DNA from: Deltaproteobacteria bacterium
Lineage (GTDB): Bacteria > Desulfobacterota > Syntrophorhabdia > Syntrophorhabdales > Syntrophorhabdaceae
DNA: 64,000 nt
NCBI GenBank assembly: GCA_029777945.1
Contig: JAKORG010000019.1
Coordinates: 1 to 64,000 of the forward strand
Direction of reading: 5' to 3'
The position numbers and the translations under genes were made by a program. The notes below the pieces were generated by a model, which did not search any database, was not told the DNA's origin, and was given only the letters and a program-made list of their open reading frames with translations. Positions 28,539 to 37,845 of this stretch are shown here, piece after piece (position 1 is the first letter of the stretch; each line of letters opens with the position of its first letter).

Positions 28539-29687
28539 TTATAGTTTTCCTAAAATGTTTCTGCCTATAAAATCTTTTAAGACCTCGTGGGTTCCACCTC
28601 CATATAAAAGAAACCTTGCATCCCTAAAGTAACGCTGAGGTGTATATTCGTGGGCAAAGGCATTTGCCCCATAAATCCTTGTTACCTCGTCCACAACCTT
28701 CAGACATACCTCTGTGGCAAACATCTTTGCCTCTGCTGCCAATGTCCTTACATCCATATTGTTTTCCATCATCCAGGCACCGTAGTATATCATAAGCCGC
28801 GCTGCATTCATAAGTGTATCCATCTCTGCAAATTTTTCCCTAATGAGTTGGTAATTGCCTATGGGCTGACCGAATGCTACCCTTTTCCTTGCAAATTCAA
28901 GACCTTCTTTGTAGGCACCCTTTGCAATGCCCAATGCCATGGCAGCAGTCATTAATCTTACCTCATCAAGTATCTCGCCTACATAGATAACGCCTTTTCC
29001 GAGTTCATCTCCTAAAAAGTTTTCATCAGGTATCCATACGTTGTCGAATACAAGCTCTCCTGTTACTGTGCCCCTGCAGCCAAGCTTATTTAAAACCTGA
29101 CCGCTTGAAAAACCAGGTGTTCCTTTTTCTACGAGGAAGAAATTGAGGGCCTTTAATCCCTTTGATGGATCCGTTGTGGCCAAAACAGTGCAGAAATCAC
29201 AGATGGGTCCATTTGTTATCCACATCTTTGTTCCGTTTATCCTCCAGCCGTTTCCGTCTTTTACTGCCGTTGTCCTTGTTGCACCCAAGTCAGAACCGGA
29301 CTGGTCTTCGGTAAAACAAATGGTAGCAATCTTTTCGCCCCTCATGGCAGGATAAAGACACCTCTCTTTTATTGAATCGTTTCCAAATCTATAAATAAAG
29401 TACGTTCCCATGAGTATATTCATTATCACACTCTGGGCGAACCCCACAGAGCCCCTTGTTATCTCTTCATAGAAGGTCATGCACATAATTTTATCGGCAT
29501 TCATGCCGCCTATCTCTTCAGGATATCTAAGCCCCAGATAACCGAGGGCTGTAAATTCTTTCCACAAATCCCACGGGAATTCATCCTTTTCGTCTATTTC
29601 CTGCGCCTTTGGAACTATCATCTTGTCCACTGTATCTACTATAACCTTTTTGAAAAATTCCTGCTGTTCCGTTAAGGTAAAATCCAT
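28539..29687 (-). CDS. Acyl-CoA dehydrogenase family protein
   Basis: A 382-residue FAD enzyme that introduces a double bond alpha-beta to the CoA thioester and hands electrons to ETF. Motifs: ICFTEDQSGSDLGATRTTA, WRINGTKMWITNGP, RVAFGQPIGNYQLI and the C-terminal RDARFLLYGGGTHEV. The usual catalytic Glu of the YEGTSE motif is a Gly here (YGGGTHE); some family members carry the base elsewhere, and a Glu is present in LDEVRL near the alternative site. Substrate specificity is therefore uncertain. A good ribosome binding site (AAAAGGGGGTATTTT) precedes the ATG. It is the first gene of the etfBA-fixCX operon, with its own promoter and palindrome. Confidence 0.92.
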   Translation of the reverse strand: MDFTLTEQQEFFKKVIVDTVDKMIVPKAQEIDEKDEFPWDLWKEFTALGYLGLRYPEEIGGMNADKIMCMTFYEEITRGSVGFAQSVIMNILMGTYFIYRFGNDSIKERCLYPAMRGEKIATICFTEDQSGSDLGATRTTAVKDGNGWRINGTKMWITNGPICDFCTVLATTDPSKGLKALNFFLVEKGTPGFSSGQVLNKLGCRGTVTGELVFDNVWIPDENFLGDELGKGVIYVGEILDEVRLMTAAMALGIAKGAYKEGLEFARKRVAFGQPIGNYQLIREKFAEMDTLMNAARLMIYYGAWMMENNMDVRTLAAEAKMFATEVCLKVVDEVTRIYGANAFAHEYTPQRYFRDARFLLYGGGTHEVLKDFIGRNILGKL

Positions 29688-29723
29688 AAAATACCCCCTT
29701 TTTTGGAAAAATGTGAATCGATT

Positions 29724-29759
29724 TTTGTATACAATATTTTACCTACGGATTTTTGTCAA
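29724..29759 (-). promoter_or_regulatory. Promoter with overlapping TTTGTATACAAT palindrome for the acd-etf-fixCX operon
   Basis: On the minus strand TTGACA (29759-29754), a 17-nt spacer and TATTGT (29736-29731). The -10 lies inside the palindrome ATTGTATACAAA (29735-29724, minus strand), so a bound protein would block the promoter. The motif fits the yGTM-KACr pattern of FadR-subfamily GntR regulators. Confidence 0.6.
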
Positions 29760-29779
29760 GTAAAAATTCTGCTTAATAT

Positions 29780-31309
29780 TCAACTTTCTACAAAACACTT
29801 CAATTTTGTAGCCCTTATAGGATGCCTTAATTTTCTCAAGGCCTTTGCCTCGATCTGTCTTATCCTTTCCCTTGTAACATCGAATATTTGGCCTACTTCT
29901 TCCAATGTATGGTCGTATTTTTCACCGATACCGAATCTCTTTCTGATGACCTTTTCCTCTCTCGGAGTAAGGGTTGATAAAACCAAATTTAACTGATTTA
30001 CCAAATCATCAAAGATGGCAATGTCCTGCGGGGTTGGTGATGTCTTATCTTCTACAAAATCTGCAAGATGGGTGTCTTCATCATCTCCAATAGGCGTTTC
30101 CAATGAAATGGGTTCCTTTGTTATCCTTAATGCCTTTTTTACCTTGTCTGCACTTAACCCTACCCTCTCGGCAATCTCATCGGGAAAGGGTTCCCTGCCT
30201 AATTCCTGGACAAGTTCTCTTGATGCCCTTACGATTTTATTTATCGTCTCAATCATGTGAACGGGAATTCTTATTGTCCTTGATTGATCTGCCAATGCCC
30301 TTGTAATAGACTGTCTTATCCACCATGTGGCATAGGTGCTGAATTTATAACCCCTTTTATATTCGAATCTATCCACTGCCTTCATAAGCCCGATATTTCC
30401 TTCCTGGATTAAATCAAGAAAGGATAACCCCCTGTTTGTATATTTCTTTGCAAGGCTAACAACTAACCTTAAATTTGACTTAACAAGCTCGTTTTTTGCA
30501 GCAAGACACCTCTTCTCTGCATCTTCAATCTTTTTAAGATATGTTTTTAAGACTTCGTAAGACATGCCAGATTCGGACTCTATTTTTTGAATTCTCTTGT
30601 AAAGCATTGAAAGGTGTTTGTCATTTTCTGTATTGTGCTTTCTTTTGTATTTTGTAATTTCTGCCTCTGTCTTCTCTATCTTCTCCACATATCTTTTCAT
30701 GCGCCAGACGATCTTATCTATTACCTTCCTCGTTAAATTCATACTGGTTATCAACTTTTTAATCTCTTCCCAATCCTCGTCTGAAGGATTCTTTTTGTTG
30801 TATATGGATCTTATTGATTCGAGATTTTTTATGAGTCTTTCCTTTTGATATTCTACCTCTGCGTCTGTATAGTCTTCTTCTTCTACATCAAGGGTAATAT
30901 CCTTAGCTGTTATCCTATTTGCCTTTAAGGCAATAAGGAGGTTCAAGAGTTCTTTTACTGTGCCTGGAAAAGAAAGGATAATCTCCTTTACCTCTTCCTT
31001 TGCCTCTTCCATCCTTAGCACTATTTCCTTTTCCCCTTCCTTTGTTAAAAGGGATAGGCTACTCATCTCTTTTATGTAGTGTCTTACAGGATTTACTATA
31101 TCACTATCGTGGAGGCCTTCGAGGTCTTCTGTAAATAGTTCATCGAGCCTATCCTCTCCTTCTACCACATCGCTACTTTCATCCACATCGAATATGTCTA
31201 TTTCATCAAATATGTTTTCGCTATTACTTGTATCTGCCAAAATAGTGGAAAGTTCTTTTTGCTCCTTATTTTCCTCAAAAACAAAGAAATCTTTTACTTT
31301 TTCAGGCAT
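29780..31309 (-). CDS. rpoD: RNA polymerase primary sigma factor RpoD
   Basis: Primary sigma70 factor, 509 residues. An acidic N-terminal region 1.1-like part (about 1-75) is followed by region 1.2 ([21 protein letters not shown]), a non-conserved helical insert, region 2 ([57 protein letters not shown]), region 3, and region 4 with [16 protein letters not shown] and the helix-turn-helix [30 protein letters not shown] precedes the ATG. It is the last gene of rpsU-yqeY-mutS2-dnaG-rpoD, 17 nt after dnaG. Confidence 0.97.
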   Translation of the reverse strand: MPEKVKDFFVFEENKEQKELSTILADTSNSENIFDEIDIFDVDESSDVVEGEDRLDELFTEDLEGLHDSDIVNPVRHYIKEMSSLSLLTKEGEKEIVLRMEEAKEEVKEIILSFPGTVKELLNLLIALKANRITAKDITLDVEEEDYTDAEVEYQKERLIKNLESIRSIYNKKNPSDEDWEEIKKLITSMNLTRKVIDKIVWRMKRYVEKIEKTEAEITKYKRKHNTENDKHLSMLYKRIQKIESESGMSYEVLKTYLKKIEDAEKRCLAAKNELVKSNLRLVVSLAKKYTNRGLSFLDLIQEGNIGLMKAVDRFEYKRGYKFSTYATWWIRQSITRALADQSRTIRIPVHMIETINKIVRASRELVQELGREPFPDEIAERVGLSADKVKKALRITKEPISLETPIGDDEDTHLADFVEDKTSPTPQDIAIFDDLVNQLNLVLSTLTPREEKVIRKRFGIGEKYDHTLEEVGQIFDVTRERIRQIEAKALRKLRHPIRATKLKCFVES

Positions 31310-31326
31310 GGTTACCTCACTTATTT

Positions 31327-33030
31327 TTAATTTTTTAATAGTGACAGGACCTGCCTTTTTTCATCGAGCAGTCCCATAATAACCAAATCATCACCCCTTT
31401 TTTCTGCCTCCAGCAATTGCTGGGTTATCTTTTTGAGCTCTTCTTTTATAAATTTTTTCTCCACGTGTTTTAGATAATCCATTAAGATCTTTTCCAGCTC
31501 TTCCTCACCGCAATCGAATGTCATTAATGCGCATTCGCAGGCTATGGACTTTAGATGCTCCTCTTCTATTGTGCTGATAAAGGCATTCACCTCAAATCCC
31601 AGATTCTTTTCATAGAAATCCATAATCTTTTCTATTATGCCTTTTGTATTGTTATCTTTTATGAATTTTATCACCCCCTTTTCTTTAAAAAATTCTATCA
31701 AGTTCGGATTGTTAATGAGTATACCTATAACCTTTTTGCCTATAATATCCTTGATCTGTTCCTGTGTATTTAATGGTTTCAACTCTTTTCTCTCTGTCCC
31801 ATCCCAGAAGATATGCTCTTCCACTTTTGTAAGCTCTGATATGCGTTTTATATAGAGGTTCTTGGTAACGTTATCTTTTATCTTTTCCACATAGGGCAAT
31901 ACGTTTTTAATAAAAGACAATCTACCTTCAAGGGTTTCTATACCATATCTTTTCATATGGAAATCGAGATAATAATCGAGTATAGGTTTTTTCTCGTCTA
32001 ATACCTTATTAAGGGCTTCTTTTCCTTTTTCTCTTATAAAACTATCCGGGTCATATCCTTTTGGTAATGCCACCATTTTTGAATTTATCTCTAATTCTGT
32101 AATTAATTCAATGAGCCTTAATGAGCTTTTCAGTCCTGCCTCATCACCATCAAGCATAAGGGTTATGTTTTCCGTATAGTTCTTTGATTTAATCAACTGT
32201 TCTTTTGTTACAGCAGTCCCCAGTGTTGCCACAGTATTCTTTATCCCCTTTGTATAAAGGGAAATAAAATCAAAATACCCTTCAACTATATATACCTCAT
32301 CTGCCTCCTGGATATACTTTCTTGTCTTGTCAATGCCAAAAAGGGATGTCCTTTTTGAAAAAAAGGGTGATTCCGGTGAATTTATGTATTTCGGTATATT
32401 AGGATTTTTTTCAATGGCCCTTGCACCAAACCCTATGACCCTTTTATTTATATCGCATATGGGAATGACAATCCTTCCCCTGAAAATATCGTATATCTCC
32501 TTTTCGCTGGCTTTAATTATCCCTGTAGACATTAGTATATCTTTAGGAATCTCCGTTTCCTTTAAAAATTTTCCTATATTTAACTTTCTGTCACTGTAAC
32601 CTATCCTGAACTCATCTATTATCTGTTCTGTTATTCCCCTTTTCAAAAGATAATCCATGGCGTGAGGTGAATTTTTTAGATTATTTTGAAAATAATCTGC
32701 TAATTTTCCCATGGCATCAAGGATGGTCATCCGCCTTGAATCTTTATAGGATGTAATCTTTATACCGTATTGTCTTGCAAGGGTTTCAACTGCCTCTTTA
32801 AAGCTTAAATTTTCGTATTTCATTATAAAATTGATTACATTACCGCCTTCGTGGCACCCAAAACAGTAAAAAATCTGTTTTTCTGTGCTTATAGTAAAGG
32901 AAGGGGTCTTTTCCTGATGGAACGGACAAAGTCCCACAAAATTTTTTCCTGCCCTACGTAATTTTACGTATTTTGTTACAACATCCAGTATGTCGACCCT
33001 GTTTAGTATTTCATCAAGGGCACTTCTCAT
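31327..33030 (-). CDS. dnaG: DNA primase
   Basis: Makes RNA primers for DNA replication. 567 residues: CHC2 zinc finger ([14 protein letters not shown] and [10 protein letters not shown], about 35-65), catalytic core with the TOPRIM acidic motifs [14 protein letters not shown] and [10 protein letters not shown], and a C-terminal helicase-binding helical domain. The ATG overlaps the mutS2 stop (ATGA), indicating translational coupling in the macromolecular-synthesis operon. Confidence 0.97.
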   Translation of the reverse strand: MRSALDEILNRVDILDVVTKYVKLRRAGKNFVGLCPFHQEKTPSFTISTEKQIFYCFGCHEGGNVINFIMKYENLSFKEAVETLARQYGIKITSYKDSRRMTILDAMGKLADYFQNNLKNSPHAMDYLLKRGITEQIIDEFRIGYSDRKLNIGKFLKETEIPKDILMSTGIIKASEKEIYDIFRGRIVIPICDINKRVIGFGARAIEKNPNIPKYINSPESPFFSKRTSLFGIDKTRKYIQEADEVYIVEGYFDFISLYTKGIKNTVATLGTAVTKEQLIKSKNYTENITLMLDGDEAGLKSSLRLIELITELEINSKMVALPKGYDPDSFIREKGKEALNKVLDEKKPILDYYLDFHMKRYGIETLEGRLSFIKNVLPYVEKIKDNVTKNLYIKRISELTKVEEHIFWDGTERKELKPLNTQEQIKDIIGKKVIGILINNPNLIEFFKEKGVIKFIKDNNTKGIIEKIMDFYEKNLGFEVNAFISTIEEEHLKSIACECALMTFDCGEEELEKILMDYLKHVEKKFIKEELKKITQQLLEAEKRGDDLVIMGLLDEKRQVLSLLKN

Positions 33031-35330
33031 GCAAGCTCCAGAATCGTTATCCCTGTATTTCTCTCATCCCGTTTTATACCCTTTACAAAATCTGTTTTGC
33101 TGAAGTGTTCTTTTACGGCATTCATAAGCCTTCCTGTTCCTATCCCATGGAGCACCTTAACCCTGGGCATCCCTTGAATTAATGCCCTGTCTACAAATTT
33201 ATCCAGTGTTTTCAATGCCTCATCAACCCTCATACCCATAATGTTTATCTGGGGCTCCTCTATGCTTTCATAGTCTATTTGTATTTCTTTTCTATTCTCT
33301 TCTTTCACATCTTCTTTTTCTTTTACAGGCAGTTTCGATATAAGCTCTGTCTTTACCTTTGTTCTAAGGTTACCAGTGACGATTTCTACTGTATTGTCCT
33401 TTTCATCGATATCCACAATGCGGCCCCTGATACCTAAACTCTTCACCTTAACATAATCGCCTTTTTTTACATCCTCTTTTTTTGTTTCCGTTTCTTTTAG
33501 CACGGTCTTTTTAATTATCTCTATTCTCTTTTTTGCCGCCTCAACAGAAGCTTTATCCCTTTTTGAAATCTCCTTCATTACACTGGTGATCTCAGCCTCA
33601 ATCTCTTCAATCTTCTGGCGCACCTTTTCCTCAAGATTTTTTAAGTATTCTTCCCTTTTTTCTTTAAGGTTCAGTATTCTTTTCTTTAGGTCTTCCCTTA
33701 TCTTTATTGCGGCATTTAATTCCCTTTCAGCCTCTTCCTTTTTTTGTCTTAGGGAACTTATAAGTTCGTTTAGCATAAACTCCTGTGAATCAAGATACTC
33801 GTAACTTTTCTCTATAATCCGAGAAGGAACGGATATCTTTTTTGCCACATTTATTGCATTACTGTATCCTGCCAATCCGTAGTTTAATTTATATCTCGGT
33901 GTCATTGTTTCATAGTCAAAATCTGTGGCAACATTTATGGCAAAGGGTTTTGTGTAACCGTAGGATTTTAAAAGGTTCAGATGGGTTGTTACAATGACCT
34001 TTGAGCCCTTTTCTACAAATGTATCGATTATTGCCATAGAAATGGCCGAAGCCTCCTGAGGTTCTGTGTTTCCGCCTATTTCATCTATAAGGATGAGTTC
34101 ATTACCACGGGCCTTATTATAGAGTTCTGTAATAGTCATCATATGGGCGGTAAAGCTACTCAATTCCATGGATATATCCTGTTCATCACCTATTATGGCA
34201 AATATACCTGAAAAAAAAGGCACCTTTGGTTTACCCTTCGCAGGGATAAAAAGCCCTGAAAGGGCCATGGCAGATATAAGGCCTATGGTCTTTAATGCTG
34301 CAGTCTTTCCGCCTGCATTGGGTCCACTTATAATCATTGCCCTTTTGTCGCTTTTTAAGGTTATATCTATGGGCACGGTCTTTTCTTTTTTTGTTAAATA
34401 AATAAAAGGGTTAACCGCATCTTTTATGTCTAATTCACCGTTTTGTGTAATCTCCGGTCTCACACAATTGAACTGGATGCTAAAAAGGGCAATACTGGTG
34501 TATAGGTCGAGCTCTTTTATTACCTCAAGGTTTTCTTCGAGATCATTTGCGTATTTTGCAATAAATGCAGTTAAGTCCTTTAATATCCTCTTTTCTTCTT
34601 CCTTTTCCTCATTTTCCAGTATGTTGATGGTGTTGTTTAGTTCAACACACTCCATTGGTTCAACAAAAGATGTCTTTAATGTATGAGAATAATCGTGGAC
34701 AATTCCTTTTAACACCTGATTAAAATTCGGTTTCAAAGGTAGCACATATCTATTATTTCTCAGTGCTATATATGTATCCTGAACAATGGGCCTTACCTGC
34801 TCCCTTTCCATAATCCTTTCAAGGAGTTTTCTTATTTTTTCCCTGTGAATGTAAAGCTCTGTCCTGATCCTTGATAGTTCATATGTCGCAGTATCTTCTA
34901 TAAAACATTCGGGGTTTATTGTTTTTACTATTTTTTGATGCACCTGTTTTAACGGTTTTATCCTTTCTATTAATTGTATTATGAAATCTTCTTTTTTATG
35001 GGCCTTTTTAAGAAAATTAAAGGTCTCGTGACAGGACCTTAAAAAGTCTGCTATCAATACTATTTCTTTTAATTCAAGGACCACATCTTTTATGGCCAGC
35101 CTTTTTATGATTTCTGTGATTTCGCCGTTATTATAAAGTGGAGGTGCACCATCCCACTTAATAATCTCTAATAAGGCCTCTATTTTATCTTGTCTGATTT
35201 TTATATCTTCGATAGAATTAAGTGGTTTTAAACCTTCTAAAGATTGATTAATGTATGGGGTTACGGAAAAATTTCTAAGATAATCAATTAAATTTTTGAA
35301 ATCTAAATATGAAAGTGTTTTATCGATCAT
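33027..35330 (-). CDS. mutS2: MutS2 family ATPase / Smr nuclease
   Basis: 767 residues. MutS2 acts on branched DNA or, as shown in Bacillus, on collided ribosomes (RqcU). The ATPase has Walker A SGPNAGGKTAALKTIG (about 335-350) and Walker B ELILIDEIGGNTEP. A long charged coiled coil (about 515-610) and a C-terminal Smr domain (about 690-767, MGMRVDEALKTLDKF, HGIGTGRL) follow. There is no MutS mismatch-recognition domain, as expected for MutS2. The start has no strong ribosome binding site and lies 19 nt after yqeY. Confidence 0.95.
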   Translation of the reverse strand: MIDKTLSYLDFKNLIDYLRNFSVTPYINQSLEGLKPLNSIEDIKIRQDKIEALLEIIKWDGAPPLYNNGEITEIIKRLAIKDVVLELKEIVLIADFLRSCHETFNFLKKAHKKEDFIIQLIERIKPLKQVHQKIVKTINPECFIEDTATYELSRIRTELYIHREKIRKLLERIMEREQVRPIVQDTYIALRNNRYVLPLKPNFNQVLKGIVHDYSHTLKTSFVEPMECVELNNTINILENEEKEEEKRILKDLTAFIAKYANDLEENLEVIKELDLYTSIALFSIQFNCVRPEITQNGELDIKDAVNPFIYLTKKEKTVPIDITLKSDKRAMIISGPNAGGKTAALKTIGLISAMALSGLFIPAKGKPKVPFFSGIFAIIGDEQDISMELSSFTAHMMTITELYNKARGNELILIDEIGGNTEPQEASAISMAIIDTFVEKGSKVIVTTHLNLLKSYGYTKPFAINVATDFDYETMTPRYKLNYGLAGYSNAINVAKKISVPSRIIEKSYEYLDSQEFMLNELISSLRQKKEEAERELNAAIKIREDLKKRILNLKEKREEYLKNLEEKVRQKIEEIEAEITSVMKEISKRDKASVEAAKKRIEIIKKTVLKETETKKEDVKKGDYVKVKSLGIRGRIVDIDEKDNTVEIVTGNLRTKVKTELISKLPVKEKEDVKEENRKEIQIDYESIEEPQINIMGMRVDEALKTLDKFVDRALIQGMPRVKVLHGIGTGRLMNAVKEHFSKTDFVKGIKRDERNTGITILELA

Positions 35331-35349
35331 ATAGGGCTTTTTTGACTAT

Positions 35350-35799
35350 CTATCCTGATGATAGTCTTTTAAGCACCAGTTCCCTTAACACCTTACCGTC
35401 TATCCTCCCCGGAAATTTCCCTAACAGAAATTTTATTACCTTACCCATATCCTTTTTATCAGTAACATTAAGACTTGCTATTGCTTCGTCAATTTCCTTT
35501 ATAAGCTCAACTTCTGTAAGGGACTCAGGCAAAAGCTCCTTTAAAATCTCTATCTCTTTTTCCTCTTTTTCAACAAGGTCATATCTATTACCTTTTTTGA
35601 AGCCTTCTATGGATTCGAGTCTCTGTTTAATAGATGACCTTACTAAAGAGAAAAATTCATCTTCTGTAATCTCCCTTATCTTCTCTACCTCTTTGTTTTT
35701 AATAGCAGCAAGGAGCATCCTGTACGTAGAAACTTTTAAAGTGTCTTTGCCCTTTATAGCCTCCTTTAGCCCCTGCTCTATTCTGGATTTAAGTTCCAT
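35350..35799 (-). CDS. yqeY: GatB/YqeY domain protein
   Basis: 149-residue YqeY family protein related to the C-terminal tRNA-binding tail domain of GatB. Typical start ELKSRIEQGLKEAIKGKD with KVSTYRMLLAAIKNKEVE, and C-terminal MGKVIKFLLGKFPGRIDGKV. Its function is unclear, with a link to tRNA amidation suspected. It begins 1 nt after the rpsU stop. The rpsU-yqeY-dnaG-rpoD arrangement is common. Confidence 0.94.
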   Translation of the reverse strand: MELKSRIEQGLKEAIKGKDTLKVSTYRMLLAAIKNKEVEKIREITEDEFFSLVRSSIKQRLESIEGFKKGNRYDLVEKEEKEIEILKELLPESLTEVELIKEIDEAIASLNVTDKKDMGKVIKFLLGKFPGRIDGKVLRELVLKRLSSG

Positions 35800-35800
35800 T

Positions 35801-36010
35801 TTAATACAAGCCTTTATCCATTGACCTTTTCATTTTCTTAAGGGCCCTTTTTTTAGCTGCGAGGATCTTCTTCTTTCTCTTTACACTTGGCTTTTCATAG
35901 TGTTCTCTCTTTTTTATCTCAGAGAGAATCCCTGTTTTCTCGCACTGCTTTTTAAACCTTCTAAGGGCACTTTCGAATGATTCTCCTTCCCTTACTATAA
36001 CTGCTGGCAT
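35801..36010 (-). CDS. rpsU: 30S ribosomal protein S21
   Basis: 69 residues: [20 protein letters not shown], then [20 protein letters not shown] and a Lys/Arg-rich tail. Small-subunit protein close to the anti-Shine-Dalgarno end of 16S rRNA, and first gene of the macromolecular-synthesis operon. GGAGGGAAAA precedes the ATG. Presence of bS21 is notable beside the apparent leaderless genes in this window, since S21 affects initiation. Confidence 0.97.
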   Translation of the reverse strand: MPAVIVREGESFESALRRFKKQCEKTGILSEIKKREHYEKPSVKRKKKILAAKKRALKKMKRSMDKGLY

Positions 36011-36079
36011 CCATTTTTCCCTCCCTCCGTGTTAAAAATTTTTATATGTAAAACCTTTGTCTCCATCGTTGACCAACTA

Positions 36080-36108
36080 TTAAAACCCAAACTAATGGTC
36101 AAAGTCAA
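36080..36108 (-). promoter_or_regulatory. Probable promoter of rpsU operon
   Basis: On the minus strand TTGACT (36108-36103), a 17-nt spacer and TTTTAA (36085-36080), giving a leader of about 65 nt that includes the ribosome binding site. The -10 is weak. Confidence 0.45.
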
Positions 36109-36261
36109 TAAATTTCCCAATAGTTTTTGAACACTTTCTTAATTTTTTTTATAATTATCCGTTTAGATAAAGGATTTCTGTTGTTTGTATACACATTAAA
36201 TGATTTAAGCCTTTAATATTGCCATGTCAATAGAAAATTATAATTTTTTAATCAGGGATAG

Positions 36262-36291
36262 TTGAAATAATGCACCATAGGGCATTATATT
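36262..36291 (+). promoter_or_regulatory. Promoter of the zinc-ribbon gene (leaderless type)
   Basis: TTGAAA (36262-36267), an 18-nt spacer and TATATT (36286-36291) end 6 nt before the ATG at 36298, so transcription should start at the ATG. Confidence 0.55.
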
Positions 36292-36297
36292 ATTAAT

Positions 36298-36540
36298 ATG
36301 ACGGAGAAAGAAAAACTTCTCATAGATAAATATGCAGAACAGGCCTTTCATGGGACTTTATTCAGACAGCATTACCCTGTCTGCAAGTGCGGTAAGGTTT
36401 TTGATGAAAAAGAACTATATAATGCACCGGGTGTGTTTCTGAGAAAAGTGGACGTGTTCGGAAAAACCTTTACCATGATTGAGCCCATTTGTCCTGTTTG
36501 TAAAGAAAGGATACCTGGAACATATAGCATTCTTAATTAG
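36298..36540 (+). CDS. Small zinc-ribbon hypothetical protein, 80 residues
   Basis: Not recognised by family. A helical start (MTEKEKLLIDKYAEQAFHG) leads to a probable zinc ribbon: CKCGKVFDEKELY and PICPVCKERIPG provide four Cys (CxC and CxxC). No signal peptide. The ATG has no Shine-Dalgarno, but a -35/-10 promoter ends 6 nt upstream, suggesting a leaderless mRNA. It is a single gene between divergent rpsU and convergent marC, whose stop lies 5 nt after this one. Confidence 0.72.
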   Translation: MTEKEKLLIDKYAEQAFHGTLFRQHYPVCKCGKVFDEKELYNAPGVFLRKVDVFGKTFTMIEPICPVCKERIPGTYSILN

Positions 36541-36545
36541 CATAT

Positions 36546-37115
36546 TTACCCTGTAAGGCCTTTTCTTATAAACATTACTGCAATGCTTGCAATAATAAGG
36601 GCAAATACCTTTGAAAGGGCCTCGATAAACTTTTTCCCTAAAAACTTCAATATAAATTCAGAAAATTTTAAAATTATCCAGCAGATTATAAGGTTTATTA
36701 TAAGGGAGATCATAAACATATAAAATCCGTAATTATTTCTTATGATGATGGATGTGGTAAGCACTGCCGGCCCTGCAAGTAATGGAACACCGAGGGGCAC
36801 CACTCCAAACATATCATCTTCCATAACAGGTTCAGAACGTCCTGTTACAATATCCTTTACTGCTATAATAAAAAGCACGACCCCTCCGGCAATAAAAAAG
36901 TCCTTAATCGATATACCGAGATAGGTAAGTATTTTATTGCCCACAATTACAAACAATAATGTGGTTATAAAAGATGTAAAGATTGAATCTCTGAGCTGTT
37001 TTTTTCTTTTAACTCCATCGAGGCTTGCTGTAAATTTTATATAGATAGGTAGTATTCCAATGGCATCGAATGCCACAAACAGTGGTATAAAGGATAGAAG
37101 AAAATTATCGAGCAT
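36546..37115 (-). CDS. MarC family integral membrane protein
   Basis: 189 residues with about six membrane segments, e.g. DNFLLSFIPLFVAFDAIGIL, FFIAGGVVLFIIAVKDIV and VFALIIASIAVMFIRKG. The signature VPLGVPLLAGPAVLTTSI identifies the MarC/UPF0056 family; its transport role is unknown (the old multiple-antibiotic-resistance link is not supported). There is no ribosome binding site. A TTGAAA (37149-37144) with a poor -10 (AAAATT) 5 nt before the ATG hints at another leaderless start, but weakly. Confidence 0.92.
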   Translation of the reverse strand: MLDNFLLSFIPLFVAFDAIGILPIYIKFTASLDGVKRKKQLRDSIFTSFITTLLFVIVGNKILTYLGISIKDFFIAGGVVLFIIAVKDIVTGRSEPVMEDDMFGVVPLGVPLLAGPAVLTTSIIIRNNYGFYMFMISLIINLIICWIILKFSEFILKFLGKKFIEALSKVFALIIASIAVMFIRKGLTG

Positions 37116-37223
37116 ACATTAATTTTAAGGCATTAATGGTTTTTTTCAAGGTTATGACTACTATATTTTGAGTTTTTAAATCTTTTTATTTTTTTTGAGA
37201 TTGTGATATAATGCCTACGCTTT

Positions 37224-37664
37224 ATGGTTAAATGCTGTAAATACCCAATCTTTATCATTATTGCTTCATTTATATTAGTATTTGGCTGCGCTAAAACAAA
37301 AGATGAAGGCCCCGGTGCAAAGGATTACTTTAATAAGGCCTACCATTTTATAGATGCTGGTTTTCCTCAGGAGGCAATAAATCTCTATACCCTTGCCATC
37401 AAAAAGGACCCTGAATTTGTTGATGCCTATTATAACAGGGGGGTTGTGCATTTTACATTAAGAGAATATAAACAGGCATTACGTGACTTTAATATTGTCA
37501 TCGAAAAAAGACCGGACATGGCAATTGCCTATGCCAGTAGAGGATCAACCCTTGAAAAATTAGGGGATCATTACAATGCATTAAAGGATTATAAAAAGGC
37601 CGCTCATCTTGGAGATAAAGATACTCAAGCATATTTGAGGTCAATAAATATAAAATGGGACTAA
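37224..37664 (+). CDS. TPR-repeat lipoprotein
   Basis: 146 residues. A signal peptide with lipobox (IIASFILVFGC, Cys at residue 22) predicts a lipoprotein. Three TPR units follow: AKDYFNKAYHFIDAGFPQEA, VDAYYNRGVVHFTLREYKQA and AIAYASRGSTLEKLGDHYNA. TPRs bind other proteins, so a role in envelope complex assembly is possible. There is no ribosome binding site; a perfect TATAAT (37207-37212) lies 11 nt before the ATG, so the leader would be only a few nt. The stop faces the tiny membrane gene at 37667. Confidence 0.85.
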   Translation: MVKCCKYPIFIIIASFILVFGCAKTKDEGPGAKDYFNKAYHFIDAGFPQEAINLYTLAIKKDPEFVDAYYNRGVVHFTLREYKQALRDFNIVIEKRPDMAIAYASRGSTLEKLGDHYNALKDYKKAAHLGDKDTQAYLRSINIKWD

Positions 37665-37666
37665 CA

Positions 37667-37786
37667 TTATATCTTTTTCTGATTTTGCCTTCTTTTTTTA
37701 ATCCACTGGTTTATTAGATAGCCGGCAAAAAAAACTCCCATGGCAAACCATATAATTTCATAAATGAGCATAAAATCAAAATTCAT
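37667..37786 (-). CDS. Tiny membrane protein, 39 residues, downstream of the symporter
   Basis: MNFDFMLIYEIIWFAMGVFF is followed by AGYLINQW and a basic tail IKKRRQNQKKI. It has one predicted membrane helix with positive-inside tail and a good ribosome binding site (TCAGGAGAAAGAA). It lies 59 nt after the symporter stop, past a hairpin that should terminate most transcripts. Not recognised; possibly an accessory peptide of the transporter. Being short, it needs protein-level proof. Confidence 0.55.
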   Translation of the reverse strand: MNFDFMLIYEIIWFAMGVFFAGYLINQWIKKRRQNQKKI

Positions 37787-37810
37787 TTTCTTTCTCCTGA
37801 TAATATAGAT

Positions 37811-37838
37811 AAAAAGAGGGGCGTATCTTCGCCCCCCT
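37811..37838 (-). terminator. Intrinsic terminator after the symporter gene
   Basis: On the minus strand GGGGCG, loop AAGATA, CGCCCC and then TCTTTTTAT form a strong hairpin plus T-tract 8 nt after the symporter stop codon. Confidence 0.8.
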
Positions 37839-37845
37839 GTATAGT

